Below are positions 1 through 5,259 of a stretch of 5,259 nucleotides of DNA, piece by piece. Made by a program: the position numbers and the translations under genes. Below the pieces are notes generated by a model that saw only the letters and a list, made by a program, of their open reading frames with translations, ran no database searches and was not told the origin of the DNA. The stretch lies in assembly GCA_043802425.1 (NCBI GenBank), contig JAZDLA010000085.1, forward strand, positions 1 through 5,259. Direction: 5' to 3'. This DNA is from JAGUYA01 sp043802425 (lineage in GTDB: Bacteria; Omnitrophota; Gorgyraeia; Gygaellales; Profunditerraquicolaceae). Within the stretch, counting starts at the first letter, position 1. Every line of letters begins with the position of its first letter.

Positions 1-1020
1 TTTAATAAATTCTTTAACCTGGATTTAATGCGTTTTTTTACACAGAGGGGTTTAAAATTAAAGACCGAAAGGCAGTTACGCGTTTTTCCCGAAACCGACA
101 GGGCCAATAGCGTCTTAGAGGTATTAAAAAAAGAGTTACGCAAAAATAAGGTAAAAATTATTTGTAAATCAGCAATGAAAGATATCCTTATGCAGGAGAA
201 GAAAGTAAAAGGTTTATTGCTGAACGACGGAAAAGTTATTGCCGCGGATAGGCTTATTCTGGCTACCGGCGGCATCTCTTTTAGCTTTACCGGTTCTACC
301 GGCGAGGGCTTGGAGATAGTCGTAAGATTAGGCCATCGTCTATTACCGCTTAGGCCGGGGTTAGTGCCGCTGGAGATAAGGCAAAGCTATCCCCGCTTAT
401 TAGAAGGTTTGACCCTCAAGAACATACGTTTAAAATTCAGGAGTTGCGCAAAACAGATAGAATCTGCGATAGGTGAATTATTATTTACCCGCACGGGAAT
501 TTCAGGGCCCCTGGTTTTATCCATAAGCGGCGAAGTTACGGATTGGTTTAAAGGCAATGAGCCTGTATACGTAGAGATAGATTTAAAGCCCGCTCTATCT
601 AAAGAACAGTTACGCGCCCGGCTCTTAAGGGAATTTCAGCTAAACTCTAAAAAGAGCATTAAAAATACGCTTAAGAATTTATTACCCGCAAGGTTAGTGG
701 ATGTATTTATGGAGATGGCAAAAATTATGCCGCAGGAAAAAGTCAGCCAGGTTACCAAAGAGAAGCGCCAGGCATTGGTTTCTTTGTTGAAAGGCTGGCG
801 TTTAGATATTAGCAAGGCAAGGCCTATAGAGGAAGCTATGATTACACGGGGAGGTGTTTCTCTAAAAGATATAAATCCCCGCACCATGGAGTCGCGCCTG
901 ATTAAAGGGTTGTATTTTGCTGGGGAGATTATAGACATAGACGCTGATACCGGTGGGTTTAACCTGCCGGCGGCAGTTTCTACGGGTGACCTTGCCGGAG
1001 AAAGCTCCTCCTCAAATTAA
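1..1020 (+). CDS. BaiN/HI0933-family NAD(P)/FAD-dependent oxidoreductase, 5'-truncated by window edge
   Basis: The frame is open from base 1 and ends at TAA 1018-1020. The ATG at 28 is probably internal, because the preceding codons read FNKFFNLDL, which continues the family helix. About 75-80 N-terminal residues, including the GxGxxG FAD-binding fold, should lie upstream; family members are about 400 residues and 339 codons are seen here. Visible family signatures are RVFPETDRA (the usual RVFPxSxKA) near 85-108, LATGG at 259-273 followed by GSTGEG, GELLFTRTGISGP near 469-510, GGVSLKDINPRTMESR from 850, GLYFAGE, and TGGFN at 949-963 near the C-terminal FAD contact. The family comprises cytoplasmic flavoproteins related to YhiN and BaiN. 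Most members have no proven substrate, and the bile-acid role of BaiN should not be transferred. The family is clear; the function is open. The stop codon abuts the first GGGACACCC repeat. Confidence 0.92.
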   Translation, partial: FNKFFNLDLMRFFTQRGLKLKTERQLRVFPETDRANSVLEVLKKELRKNKVKIICKSAMKDILMQEKKVKGLLLNDGKVIAADRLILATGGISFSFTGSTGEGLEIVVRLGHRLLPLRPGLVPLEIRQSYPRLLEGLTLKNIRLKFRSCAKQIESAIGELLFTRTGISGPLVLSISGEVTDWFKGNEPVYVEIDLKPALSKEQLRARLLREFQLNSKKSIKNTLKNLLPARLVDVFMEMAKIMPQEKVSQVTKEKRQALVSLLKGWRLDISKARPIEEAMITRGGVSLKDINPRTMESRLIKGLYFAGEIIDIDADTGGFNLPAAVSTGDLAGESSSSN

Positions 1021-1057
1021 AGGGACACCCAGCCAGCTAAAGCTAAGGGTGTCCCCT
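1021..1057. repeat. REP-like stem-loop repeat, copy 1
   Basis: The arms GGGACACCC (1022-1030) and GGGTGTCCC (1047-1055) are a perfect 9-bp inverted repeat. Inside the loop a second small stem is possible, AGC (1035-1037) with GCT (1042-1044) around a TAAA tetraloop. The element starts directly after the stop codon of the flavoprotein gene. There is no T-tract beyond the stem, only CTTGTGG, so it is a poor intrinsic terminator, although it could protect the 3' end of the mRNA. The arm sequence recurs 50 bp downstream, which points to a dispersed palindromic repeat. No transposase is present in the window. Confidence 0.75.
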
Positions 1058-1070
1058 TGTGGAGATAAGT

Positions 1071-1106
1071 AGGGACACCCTCCCGATTAGCAGATTGGGT
1101 GTCCCT
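1071..1106. repeat. REP-like stem-loop repeat, copy 2
   Basis: The arms AGGGACACCC (1071-1080) and GGGTGTCCCT (1097-1106) pair perfectly over 10 bp around a 16-nt loop. The loop sequence is unrelated to that of copy 1, so only the arms are conserved. The two copies are in direct orientation with left arms 50 bp apart, separated by 1058-1070, which resembles a BIME-type pair of REP sequences. The right arm ends 8 nt before the maf start codon, so the hairpin occupies the place where an SD sequence would normally be and may affect maf translation. Confidence 0.75.
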
Positions 1107-1114
1107 GATGAAAG

Positions 1115-2443
1115 ATGAGAAAGATATATTTGGCTTCTGATTCCAAGGCACGCAGGAAGTTACTGGATATATTCGGGTTGAAATTTAAAGTCTTAGCCAG
1201 TAAAATTAAAGAAGAGAGAAGACCCGGGAATCTATCTTATGCGGCGTTGGCAAAAAGAAACGCCTTACTCAAAGCCAAAAATGTGGTCGCAAGGGTAAAA
1301 AGCGGAGTCATTATCGCAGCGGATACCATTGTAGTCCAGGATAAGAAAATATTCGGTAAACCTAAGAATCTAAAGGAAGCCAAACGCATGTTAAAGAAGC
1401 TCTCCTTAAGGCCGCAATGGCTTTATACCGGTATAGCCGTGATTGACAAAGACAAAAACAAAACAAGGATCGGTTGCGAAAAAACCAAGGTCTACATGGA
1501 TAAATTGACGGATGAAGAGATAAAGAATTATTTCGCCCGCGTTTCGCCCCTGGACAAAGCAGGCAGTTTTGATATTCAGGGCAGAGGTGCCTTTTTCATC
1601 CGGCGCATCGAGGGTTGTTTTTATAATGTGGTAGGTTTACCTTTGAGGAGGCTCTACCGTATATTTAAGGAGATAGGCGTAATTATGCTTTTATTCTCTT
1701 TTCTTTTATCCGGATGCGCCAGCGAATATAATATTGTCACGGGACAAGAAGAGAATTTTTATTATAGCACGGATAGGGAAGTGCAGATCGGCCAATCGAT
1801 AGCCCGTCAGGTAGAAGAGGAGTACAAATTGGCGGAAGACCCCTTAGTGCAAAAGAGGGTCGAGGATATCGGTAAGAAGATCGCCGAAGTCTGCGACCGT
1901 AAAGATATAGATTACCGCTTTAAGGTCCTGGAGGATGATGAGGTAAATGCCGTCTCCTTACCCGGGGGTTTTGTCTATGTGAATAAAGGATTAGTTGATA
2001 AAGCAGCTAGCGATGATGAGCTGGCAGGTGTGCTGGGGCATGAAGTCGGCCATATTGTAGCCCGGCACAGCATAAAAAAACTCCAGGCCATGATGGCTTA
2101 TTCTGTGTTAAGGATGTTGAGTATCGCAGTACCTCAAGGGGCGCAGGTAGGTAACGCCGCGGACGTGGCTTTCACCGAGATACTACTGGGCTATTCCCGG
2201 GAGGACGAGTTGCTTGCGGACCAGCTATCCGTGCGTTATGCCAAATCAGCCGGATACAACCCCCGCGCGATGATTGATTTTCTGCTTCGGCTCCAGGATA
2301 TAAACCGCAGAAAACCCTTAAGGCCTAAGACATATTTTAAGACGCATCCCTATGTCCCGGATAGGGTTCGCGTTGTAAAACAGGAATTAGGCGAGAAGAT
2401 GGATTATGACGATTACATAAACATCGAACAAACCCCGCACTAA
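1115..2443 (+). CDS. maf: Maf nucleotide pyrophosphatase fused in frame to an M48 lipoprotein metallopeptidase
   Basis: Residues 1-189 are a complete Maf/HAM1-like house-cleaning pyrophosphatase: N-terminal IYLASDSKARRKLL, catalytic-type Asp in AADTIVV (D70), GKP (81-83), and DKAGSFDIQGRG (147-158) resembling the dTTP/UTP-specific YhdE branch. The canonical SPRR is changed to SKARR. Residues 191-201 are hydrophobic and end in lipobox LSGC (C201). Residues 202-442 are an M48 peptidase with HEVGH (H309, E310, H313), third zinc ligand E365 in ELLAD, and THPYVPDRV near the C-terminus, most like LoiP/YggG-type envelope-quality-control proteases. Both halves have normal family length and the join falls at the natural Maf C-terminus. 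The start at 1115 is forced: TGA at 1109-1111 is in frame just upstream, and the RBS is weak. A real fusion would place Maf in the cytoplasm and the protease outside. Internal initiation producing two proteins is equally possible. Confidence 0.88.
   Translation: MRKIYLASDSKARRKLLDIFGLKFKVLASKIKEERRPGNLSYAALAKRNALLKAKNVVARVKSGVIIAADTIVVQDKKIFGKPKNLKEAKRMLKKLSLRPQWLYTGIAVIDKDKNKTRIGCEKTKVYMDKLTDEEIKNYFARVSPLDKAGSFDIQGRGAFFIRRIEGCFYNVVGLPLRRLYRIFKEIGVIMLLFSFLLSGCASEYNIVTGQEENFYYSTDREVQIGQSIARQVEEEYKLAEDPLVQKRVEDIGKKIAEVCDRKDIDYRFKVLEDDEVNAVSLPGGFVYVNKGLVDKAASDDELAGVLGHEVGHIVARHSIKKLQAMMAYSVLRMLSIAVPQGAQVGNAADVAFTEILLGYSREDELLADQLSVRYAKSAGYNPRAMIDFLLRLQDINRRKPLRPKTYFKTHPYVPDRVRVVKQELGEKMDYDDYINIEQTPH
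1643..1717 (+). other. Predicted lipoprotein (signal peptidase II) signal segment inside the Maf-M48 frame
   Basis: If translation began at the in-frame TTG at 1643 (codon 177), the product would start with a basic n-region RRLYRIFKE, then a hydrophobic core IGVIMLLFSFLL, then lipobox LSGC with the acylated Cys at codon 1715-1717. That gives a textbook 25-residue lipoprotein signal peptide. The same codons also encode the last helix of Maf. The +2 residue after Cys is Ala, not Asp, which by E. coli rules would favour outer-membrane sorting. Starting instead at ATG 1685 leaves only ten residues before the Cys and no positive charge, which is unusually short. Confidence 0.6.
1667..1687 (+). promoter_or_regulatory. 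Possible internal ribosome binding site and start for the M48 peptidase
   Basis: AAGGAG at 1667-1672 is a strong SD match lying 12 nt before the in-frame ATG at 1685-1687. The spacing is longer than the usual 5-9 nt. These bases also encode Lys-Glu of the Maf C-terminal helix, so the match could be chance. If used, it would uncouple the peptidase from the Maf domain. Confidence 0.35.
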
Positions 2444-2470
2444 TAGCCAATAATACCTTTTTCGGCTATT
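2442..2470 (+). terminator. Hairpin overlapping the stop codon of the Maf-M48 gene (weak terminator candidate)
   Basis: AATAGCC (2442-2448) and GGCTATT (2464-2470) form a perfect 7-bp stem with a 15-nt loop. The left arm overlaps the TAA stop codon. The T-run lies in the loop rather than after the stem, so canonical intrinsic termination is doubtful. It may instead define or protect the 3' end of the mRNA. It sits just upstream of a fresh promoter, consistent with a transcription-unit boundary. Confidence 0.4.
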
Positions 2471-2497
2471 GAACTCTCCTTTGAGAAAACGAAAGCC

Positions 2498-2525
2498 TTG
2501 CCCTTTTTAAAAAAGAGAGTATAAT
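2498..2525 (+). promoter_or_regulatory. Sigma70-type promoter for the mscS-otsA operon
   Basis: A perfect -10 hexamer TATAAT (2520-2525) is preceded, after a 16-nt spacer, by TTGCCC (2498-2503), which matches 4 of 6 bases of the -35 consensus. The spacer contains T and A runs. Transcription would start near 2532. The position fits well, about 115 bp before the channel gene and after the preceding gene has ended. Confidence 0.6.
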
Positions 2526-2581
2526 AAAATTGTAATTGCTAATAAAGGGTCCGGTAATTTTCTGCTTCCGGAGGTATTATC

Positions 2582-2605
2582 ATGTGGTCGGGCCGCCATC
2601 ACTAA
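2582..2605 (+). CDS. Putative 7-residue leader peptide MWSGRHH
   Basis: ATG 2582-2584 follows GGAGG (2570-2574) at an ideal 7-nt spacing and reads MWSGRHH before TAA 2603-2605. The ORF runs across the left arm of the terminator stem (2593-2597), with its stop codon inside the hairpin, so a translating ribosome would physically block terminator formation. The Trp, Arg and tandem His codons might permit stalling, but no amino-acid link to the downstream genes is evident. So short an ORF could arise by chance. The SD quality and overlap with the terminator are the arguments for it. Confidence 0.35.
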   Translation: MWSGRHH

Positions 2606-2627
2606 TTAGAATTAGGGGCGGTTTTTT
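2593..2627 (+). terminator. Intrinsic terminator or attenuator directly upstream of mscS
   Basis: CCGCC (2593-2597) pairs with GGCGG (2617-2621). Above it, CTAAT (2602-2606) pairs with ATTAG (2611-2615) around loop TAGA. A run of six T follows at 2622-2627, completing the intrinsic-terminator pattern. It lies between the TATAAT promoter and the SD of the channel gene, only 7 nt before that SD. It would therefore cut transcription off before the operon unless read through, which is the arrangement of an attenuator. Confidence 0.7.
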
Positions 2628-2648
2628 ATTCTCTAAAGGAGGAATGAA

Positions 2649-3704
2649 ATGAACCAGCATTTAGCGGTTCTTGGCTCGGTATGGGTTAGGTTAATTACCT
2701 CGACAGCTATTCTGCTGTTAACTTTAATCTGCGGGTATATCTTAAGAAAAATTATTTTTCTTAGATTAGAACGCCTTTCCAGAAACACCAAGACGCAGAT
2801 CGGCGATGTTATTATTACGGTAATCAAAGGGCCGTTTATAATCTGGTTTTTGATGCTCGGGTTATATTTTTCACTACAGTCGGTGGGATTACCTGATAAC
2901 CTGACGCATATTAGCAATAAATTATTGCTGGTATTGGGTATTTTGTCCGTGACCCTGGTTTTGGCTAACCTCTCTACCAAGCTGATAAAAATATACGCTG
3001 TCAAGGTTGAGACGGCCTTACCGGTAACTTCACTTACCCAGAGCATCAGCCGCATCGTCATATTCGCCGTCGGGATTTTAATCATTCTCAATAACATGGG
3101 GATTTCCATAACACCCATATTAGCTACCCTGGGCGTAGGAGGCCTGGCAGTTGCCTTAGCCCTTCAGGATACCCTTAGTAATCTTTTTGCCGGGTTTCAT
3201 ATAACCGTTGCCAGGCAAGTCAGGATCGGCGACTACGTAAAGTTAGGGTCAGGCGAAGAAGGTTACGTTACGGATATAAACTGGCGCACAACTAAGATCC
3301 GGATGTTGCCTAATAATATAGTGCTGGTCCCTAACTCTAAGCTCACCCAGGCCATTATTACCAATTATTATCTGCCGGATAAAGAAATGGCGGTTTTGAT
3401 TAACCTGGGAGTCCATTATGACAGCGATTTAAAGAAGGTAGAAAAGGTTACCTGCGAGGTAGGCAGGGAAGTGATGAAAGAAGTCACCGGAGGTGTCGCG
3501 GCGTTTGAGCCGTTTATCCGTTATCATACCTTTGGGGATTTTAGTATAAATTTTACCGTAATCTTAAGAGCCAAAGAGTTTGTGGACCAGTACCTGGTGA
3601 AACATGAATTCGTAAAAAGGCTCCATGAGCGTTATGCCAAAGAAGGCATAAACATACCTTATCCGATCAGGGCAATTAATTACGCGCAGGAGAAGGCCGA
3701 GTAA
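2649..3704 (+). CDS. MscS-family small-conductance mechanosensitive ion channel
   Basis: This 351-residue inner-membrane protein should open under membrane tension to release solutes on hypo-osmotic shock. Hydrophobic segments lie near residues 12-36, 62-79, 91-113 and 132-150. Next comes the pore-lining helix, with the Gly/Ala-rich stretch LGVGGLAVALALQDTLSNLF (161-180). The MscS beta domain follows, with GDYVKLG (194-200), a GYVTDINWRTTKIR segment and VPNSKL (227-232). The C-terminal alpha/beta domain ends with the family-typical GINIPYPIR (333-341). E. coli MscS has 286 residues and three TM helices; this protein has extra N-terminal helices, as in YbdG/YkuT-like members. The start at ATG 2649 is set by AAAGGAGG (2635-2642) with 6-nt spacing. 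Expression probably passes through the upstream attenuator-like leader. The next gene begins 14 nt downstream, suggesting an osmotic-stress operon. Confidence 0.93.
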   Translation: MNQHLAVLGSVWVRLITSTAILLLTLICGYILRKIIFLRLERLSRNTKTQIGDVIITVIKGPFIIWFLMLGLYFSLQSVGLPDNLTHISNKLLLVLGILSVTLVLANLSTKLIKIYAVKVETALPVTSLTQSISRIVIFAVGILIILNNMGISITPILATLGVGGLAVALALQDTLSNLFAGFHITVARQVRIGDYVKLGSGEEGYVTDINWRTTKIRMLPNNIVLVPNSKLTQAIITNYYLPDKEMAVLINLGVHYDSDLKKVEKVTCEVGREVMKEVTGGVAAFEPFIRYHTFGDFSINFTVILRAKEFVDQYLVKHEFVKRLHERYAKEGINIPYPIRAINYAQEKAE

Positions 3705-3718
3705 AGCAGGAGCAGACC

Positions 3719-5197
3719 ATGTGGACAAAGGAAGCCCTTCAGCAATTAATCAAAGAGAAGATGTCGGATTATCTTTTTATCGTAGTCTCCAACAGGCAGC
3801 CTTATATGCATGTGTTGAAGAAAGGCAAGGTTGAATATCAGCGTGGCGCAGGAGGGGTTATTACCGCCTTAGACCCGGTAATGCAGGCCTGCCATGGCAC
3901 ATGGGTTGCCTACGGTAATGGAGATGCTGACCGCAAGGTTAGCGATAGCAAAGGCAAGATTGAGGTTCCTCCACAAAACCCACGCTATACGCTTAAGCGT
4001 GTCTGGCTCTCCAAGGAAGAGGAAAACGGTTATTATTACGGGTATTCCAACGAAGCTTTATGGCCTTTATGCCATATGGCCTTTCAGCGGCCCACCTTTA
4101 GAAAGGAAGATTGGGATTATTATAGAATAGTTAACGAGAAATTTGCCCGGGCGGTTATCGAAGAAATAGGCGACAAGAAGGCTTTTATCTGGATACAGGA
4201 TTATCATCTTTGCCTATTGCCCAAATTATTGAAAGAGATAGCGCCGAACCAGTTAATCATCGCGCACTTCTGGCATATACCTTGGCCTAACTATGAGGCC
4301 TTTCGCATCTGTCCGCAGAGGAAAGAGATCCTGGAGGGGTTATTGTCAAACGACCTTCTGGGATTTCATATCCGCTATCATCGCGACAACTTTCTGGAGG
4401 CTGTAGACCGCGAAATAGAGAGTAAAATCGACCGGGAACGTTTTTCAATTATCCATGCTGAACATGAGACCCTGATCAGGCCCTATCCTATCAGCGTAGA
4501 TTTTGAAGGCATCAACGAAATTTCAAGCTCTGCCGATGTCAGCAAAATAAAGAAGACATTGGCCCAAGAATACGGGCTTAGCGGGCTTAAGGTTTTGCTG
4601 GGTTTAGACCGCATCGATTATACAAAAGGTATCCCCGAGCGCCTACTGGCGGTTGACCGGCTCCTAGAAAAACACCCGCAGTTAAAAGAAAAGATTGTTT
4701 TTATACAGATAGGTGAGATTAGCCGTATACACATACCGAAGTACAAGGCCCTTAACGACGAGATTAACGCGCTGGTAGAACAGATAAACTGGAAGCATTC
4801 CACCGACGGATGGCAGCCCATTATTTTAGTCAGGCGGCATTTGTCTTTTAGCGAATTGTTAGCCTTTTACCGGCTCGGAGATATCTGTATCGTCAGCTCC
4901 CTGCATGACGGAATGAATCTGGTGGCCAAGGAATATGTTTCCAGCTGTACGGACGAAAAGGGTGTGCTTGTCTTAAGCCAATTTACCGGAGCCGCCAGAG
5001 AGTTAACCGATGCGGTCCTGGTCAATCCCTATGACCGCGAACAATTCAGCGAAGGGATCTTTCAGGCATTAAATCTTTCCGAGGATGAGGCCGCAAAGAG
5101 AATGGGCAAGATGCGTTCGATAGTAGAGCAGAATAATATTTTTCGCTGGGCAGGTAAAGCCCTATCCGAACTTTTAAAGTTCGAATTCAAGGAGTAA
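3719..5197 (+). CDS. otsA: Alpha,alpha-trehalose-6-phosphate synthase (GT20)
   Basis: This cytoplasmic GT-B glycosyltransferase joins a nucleotide-activated glucose to glucose-6-phosphate, giving trehalose-6-phosphate. At 492 residues it is slightly longer than E. coli OtsA (474). Active-site equivalents are visible: SNR (R26), the glycine loop RGAGGV (42-47), W62 in GTWVAYG, NEALWP (111-116), QDYHL (D161), FWHIPWP (H186), GLDRIDYTKG (R298 and K303) and HDGMNLVAKEYV (D397 and E405). The R-K and D-E spacings match OtsA R262/K267 and D361/E369. Differences include QDYHL for HDYHL, HIPWP for HIPFP, and His for Arg before DGMNLVAKE. Related GT20 enzymes such as glucosylglycerol-phosphate synthase share this core, so product specificity is not proven. 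The ATG at 3719 has AGGAG (3708-3712) 6 nt upstream. M15 (3761) is a weaker alternative that still precedes the first conserved strand. No otsB phosphatase is seen nearby. Confidence 0.92.
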   Translation: MWTKEALQQLIKEKMSDYLFIVVSNRQPYMHVLKKGKVEYQRGAGGVITALDPVMQACHGTWVAYGNGDADRKVSDSKGKIEVPPQNPRYTLKRVWLSKEEENGYYYGYSNEALWPLCHMAFQRPTFRKEDWDYYRIVNEKFARAVIEEIGDKKAFIWIQDYHLCLLPKLLKEIAPNQLIIAHFWHIPWPNYEAFRICPQRKEILEGLLSNDLLGFHIRYHRDNFLEAVDREIESKIDRERFSIIHAEHETLIRPYPISVDFEGINEISSSADVSKIKKTLAQEYGLSGLKVLLGLDRIDYTKGIPERLLAVDRLLEKHPQLKEKIVFIQIGEISRIHIPKYKALNDEINALVEQINWKHSTDGWQPIILVRRHLSFSELLAFYRLGDICIVSSLHDGMNLVAKEYVSSCTDEKGVLVLSQFTGAARELTDAVLVNPYDREQFSEGIFQALNLSEDEAAKRMGKMRSIVEQNNIFRWAGKALSELLKFEFKE

Positions 5198-5202
5198 GGC
5201 CT

Positions 5203-5259
5203 ATGCAGGTAAAAGAGATTATGTCCCAGGAAGTAATCACGGTTAAGCGTTCGACGAGC
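5203..5259 (+). CDS. CBS-domain protein, N-terminal 19 codons only (cut by window end)
   Basis: The frame begins MQVKEIMSQEVITVKRSTS and runs off the window. This is the typical opening strand and helix of a CBS domain (V-x-x-I-M-x-x-x-V-x-T-V). CBS pairs usually bind adenine nucleotides and act as regulatory modules. Stand-alone CBS proteins are common, and attached domains cannot be excluded because the rest is not visible. The start follows AAGGAG (5189-5194) with 8-nt spacing; that SD is formed by the last two codons of the trehalose-phosphate synthase. The start lies 5 nt after that gene's stop, so co-transcription is likely. Confidence 0.75.
   Translation, partial: MQVKEIMSQEVITVKRSTS

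Larger units (their letters stand above)
2532..2630 (+). promoter_or_regulatory. Structured leader with alternative pairings upstream of mscS (attenuator or riboswitch-like, class unknown)
   Basis: Two structures can form together. One is TCCGG (2550-2554) with CCGGA (2568-2572), which buries part of the GGAGG SD of the leader peptide. The other is the terminator stem at 2593-2621. An alternative pairing joins 2548-2555 (GGTCCGGT) to 2587-2594 (GTCGGGCC) with 8 pairs, 3 of them G-U. It uses the left arm of the first hairpin and two bases of the terminator stem, so it excludes both. This is the usual logic of an antiterminator/terminator switch. I do not recognise a known riboswitch consensus. 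The transcript, if terminated, would be a roughly 100-nt RNA. The folding was done by hand. Confidence 0.45.

Noticed and set aside
28..30. ATG at 28 as the true start of the flavoprotein
   Set aside because: The frame stays open to base 1, the upstream residues fit the family, there is no SD before 28, and the N-terminal FAD-binding fold would be missing.
636..938. Open frame of 100 codons on the - strand inside the flavoprotein gene
   Set aside because: It is antisense to well-conserved flavoprotein motifs, has no recognisable domain, and is best explained as a shadow of the coding strand.
1021..1106. CRISPR array
   Set aside because: Only two units are present, each internally palindromic with arms at both ends, and there is no regular repeat-spacer series or cas gene.
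1108..1140. Ten-codon ORF MKDEKDIFGF overlapping the maf start
   Set aside because: It has no SD of its own, and its stop lies 23 nt after the maf ATG, a poor arrangement for translational coupling. Probably chance.
2633..3118. Open frame of 161 codons on the - strand opposite the mscS gene
   Set aside because: It overlaps the membrane part of a clear MscS protein. Antisense of hydrophobic codons often yields open hydrophobic frames, and there is no supporting RBS or family match.
3894..4130. Open frame of 78 codons in another + frame inside otsA
   Set aside because: It lies wholly within the conserved GT20 coding region and the translation shows no known motif.
4618..4821. Open frame of 67 codons on the - strand inside otsA
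   Set aside because: It is antisense to conserved OtsA motifs and has no independent support.

Overview
The window is dense, all genes lie on the + strand, and gaps are short. Base composition is moderately AT-leaning. Coding style (many Lys, Arg and Ile codons) and the gene mix suggest an uncultivated Gram-negative-type bacterium. My best guess is Candidatus Omnitrophota (OP3) or a relative such as Elusimicrobiota or a deltaproteobacterial lineage. This is an impression from sequence style, not a proven placement. An outer-membrane lifestyle is supported only by the lipoprotein-type M48 peptidase and the MscS-type channel.

Layout. Positions 1-1020 hold the 3' part of a BaiN/HI0933-type flavoprotein that begins before the window. 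Two near-identical stem-loop repeats with arms GGGACACCC/GGGTGTCCC fill 1021-1106, between its stop codon and the next start. Positions 1115-2443 form one uninterrupted frame encoding a complete Maf nucleotide pyrophosphatase, followed without a stop codon by a lipoprotein signal sequence and an M48 metallopeptidase. This is either a true fusion or two proteins read from one frame by internal initiation.

Positions 2444-2648 are a 205-bp regulatory gap. It holds a hairpin at the end of the peptidase gene, a sigma70-type promoter with a perfect TATAAT, and a roughly 100-nt leader. The leader contains a 7-codon ORF with a strong ribosome site and ends in an intrinsic terminator directly upstream of the next gene's Shine-Dalgarno (SD) sequence. 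Hand folding shows mutually exclusive pairings, so this looks like an attenuator or riboswitch-like switch that I cannot assign to a known class.

Behind that leader lies a tight operon: an MscS-family mechanosensitive channel (2649-3704), a GT20 trehalose-6-phosphate synthase (3719-5197) and the first 19 codons of a CBS-domain protein (5203 to the window end). Gaps are 14 and 5 nt. The first two products fit an osmotic-stress module: the channel releases solutes on hypo-osmotic shock, and the synthase makes the precursor of the compatible solute trehalose. The CBS protein could be a nucleotide- or ionic-strength-sensing partner, which is inference only. No trehalose-6-phosphate phosphatase gene is visible here.
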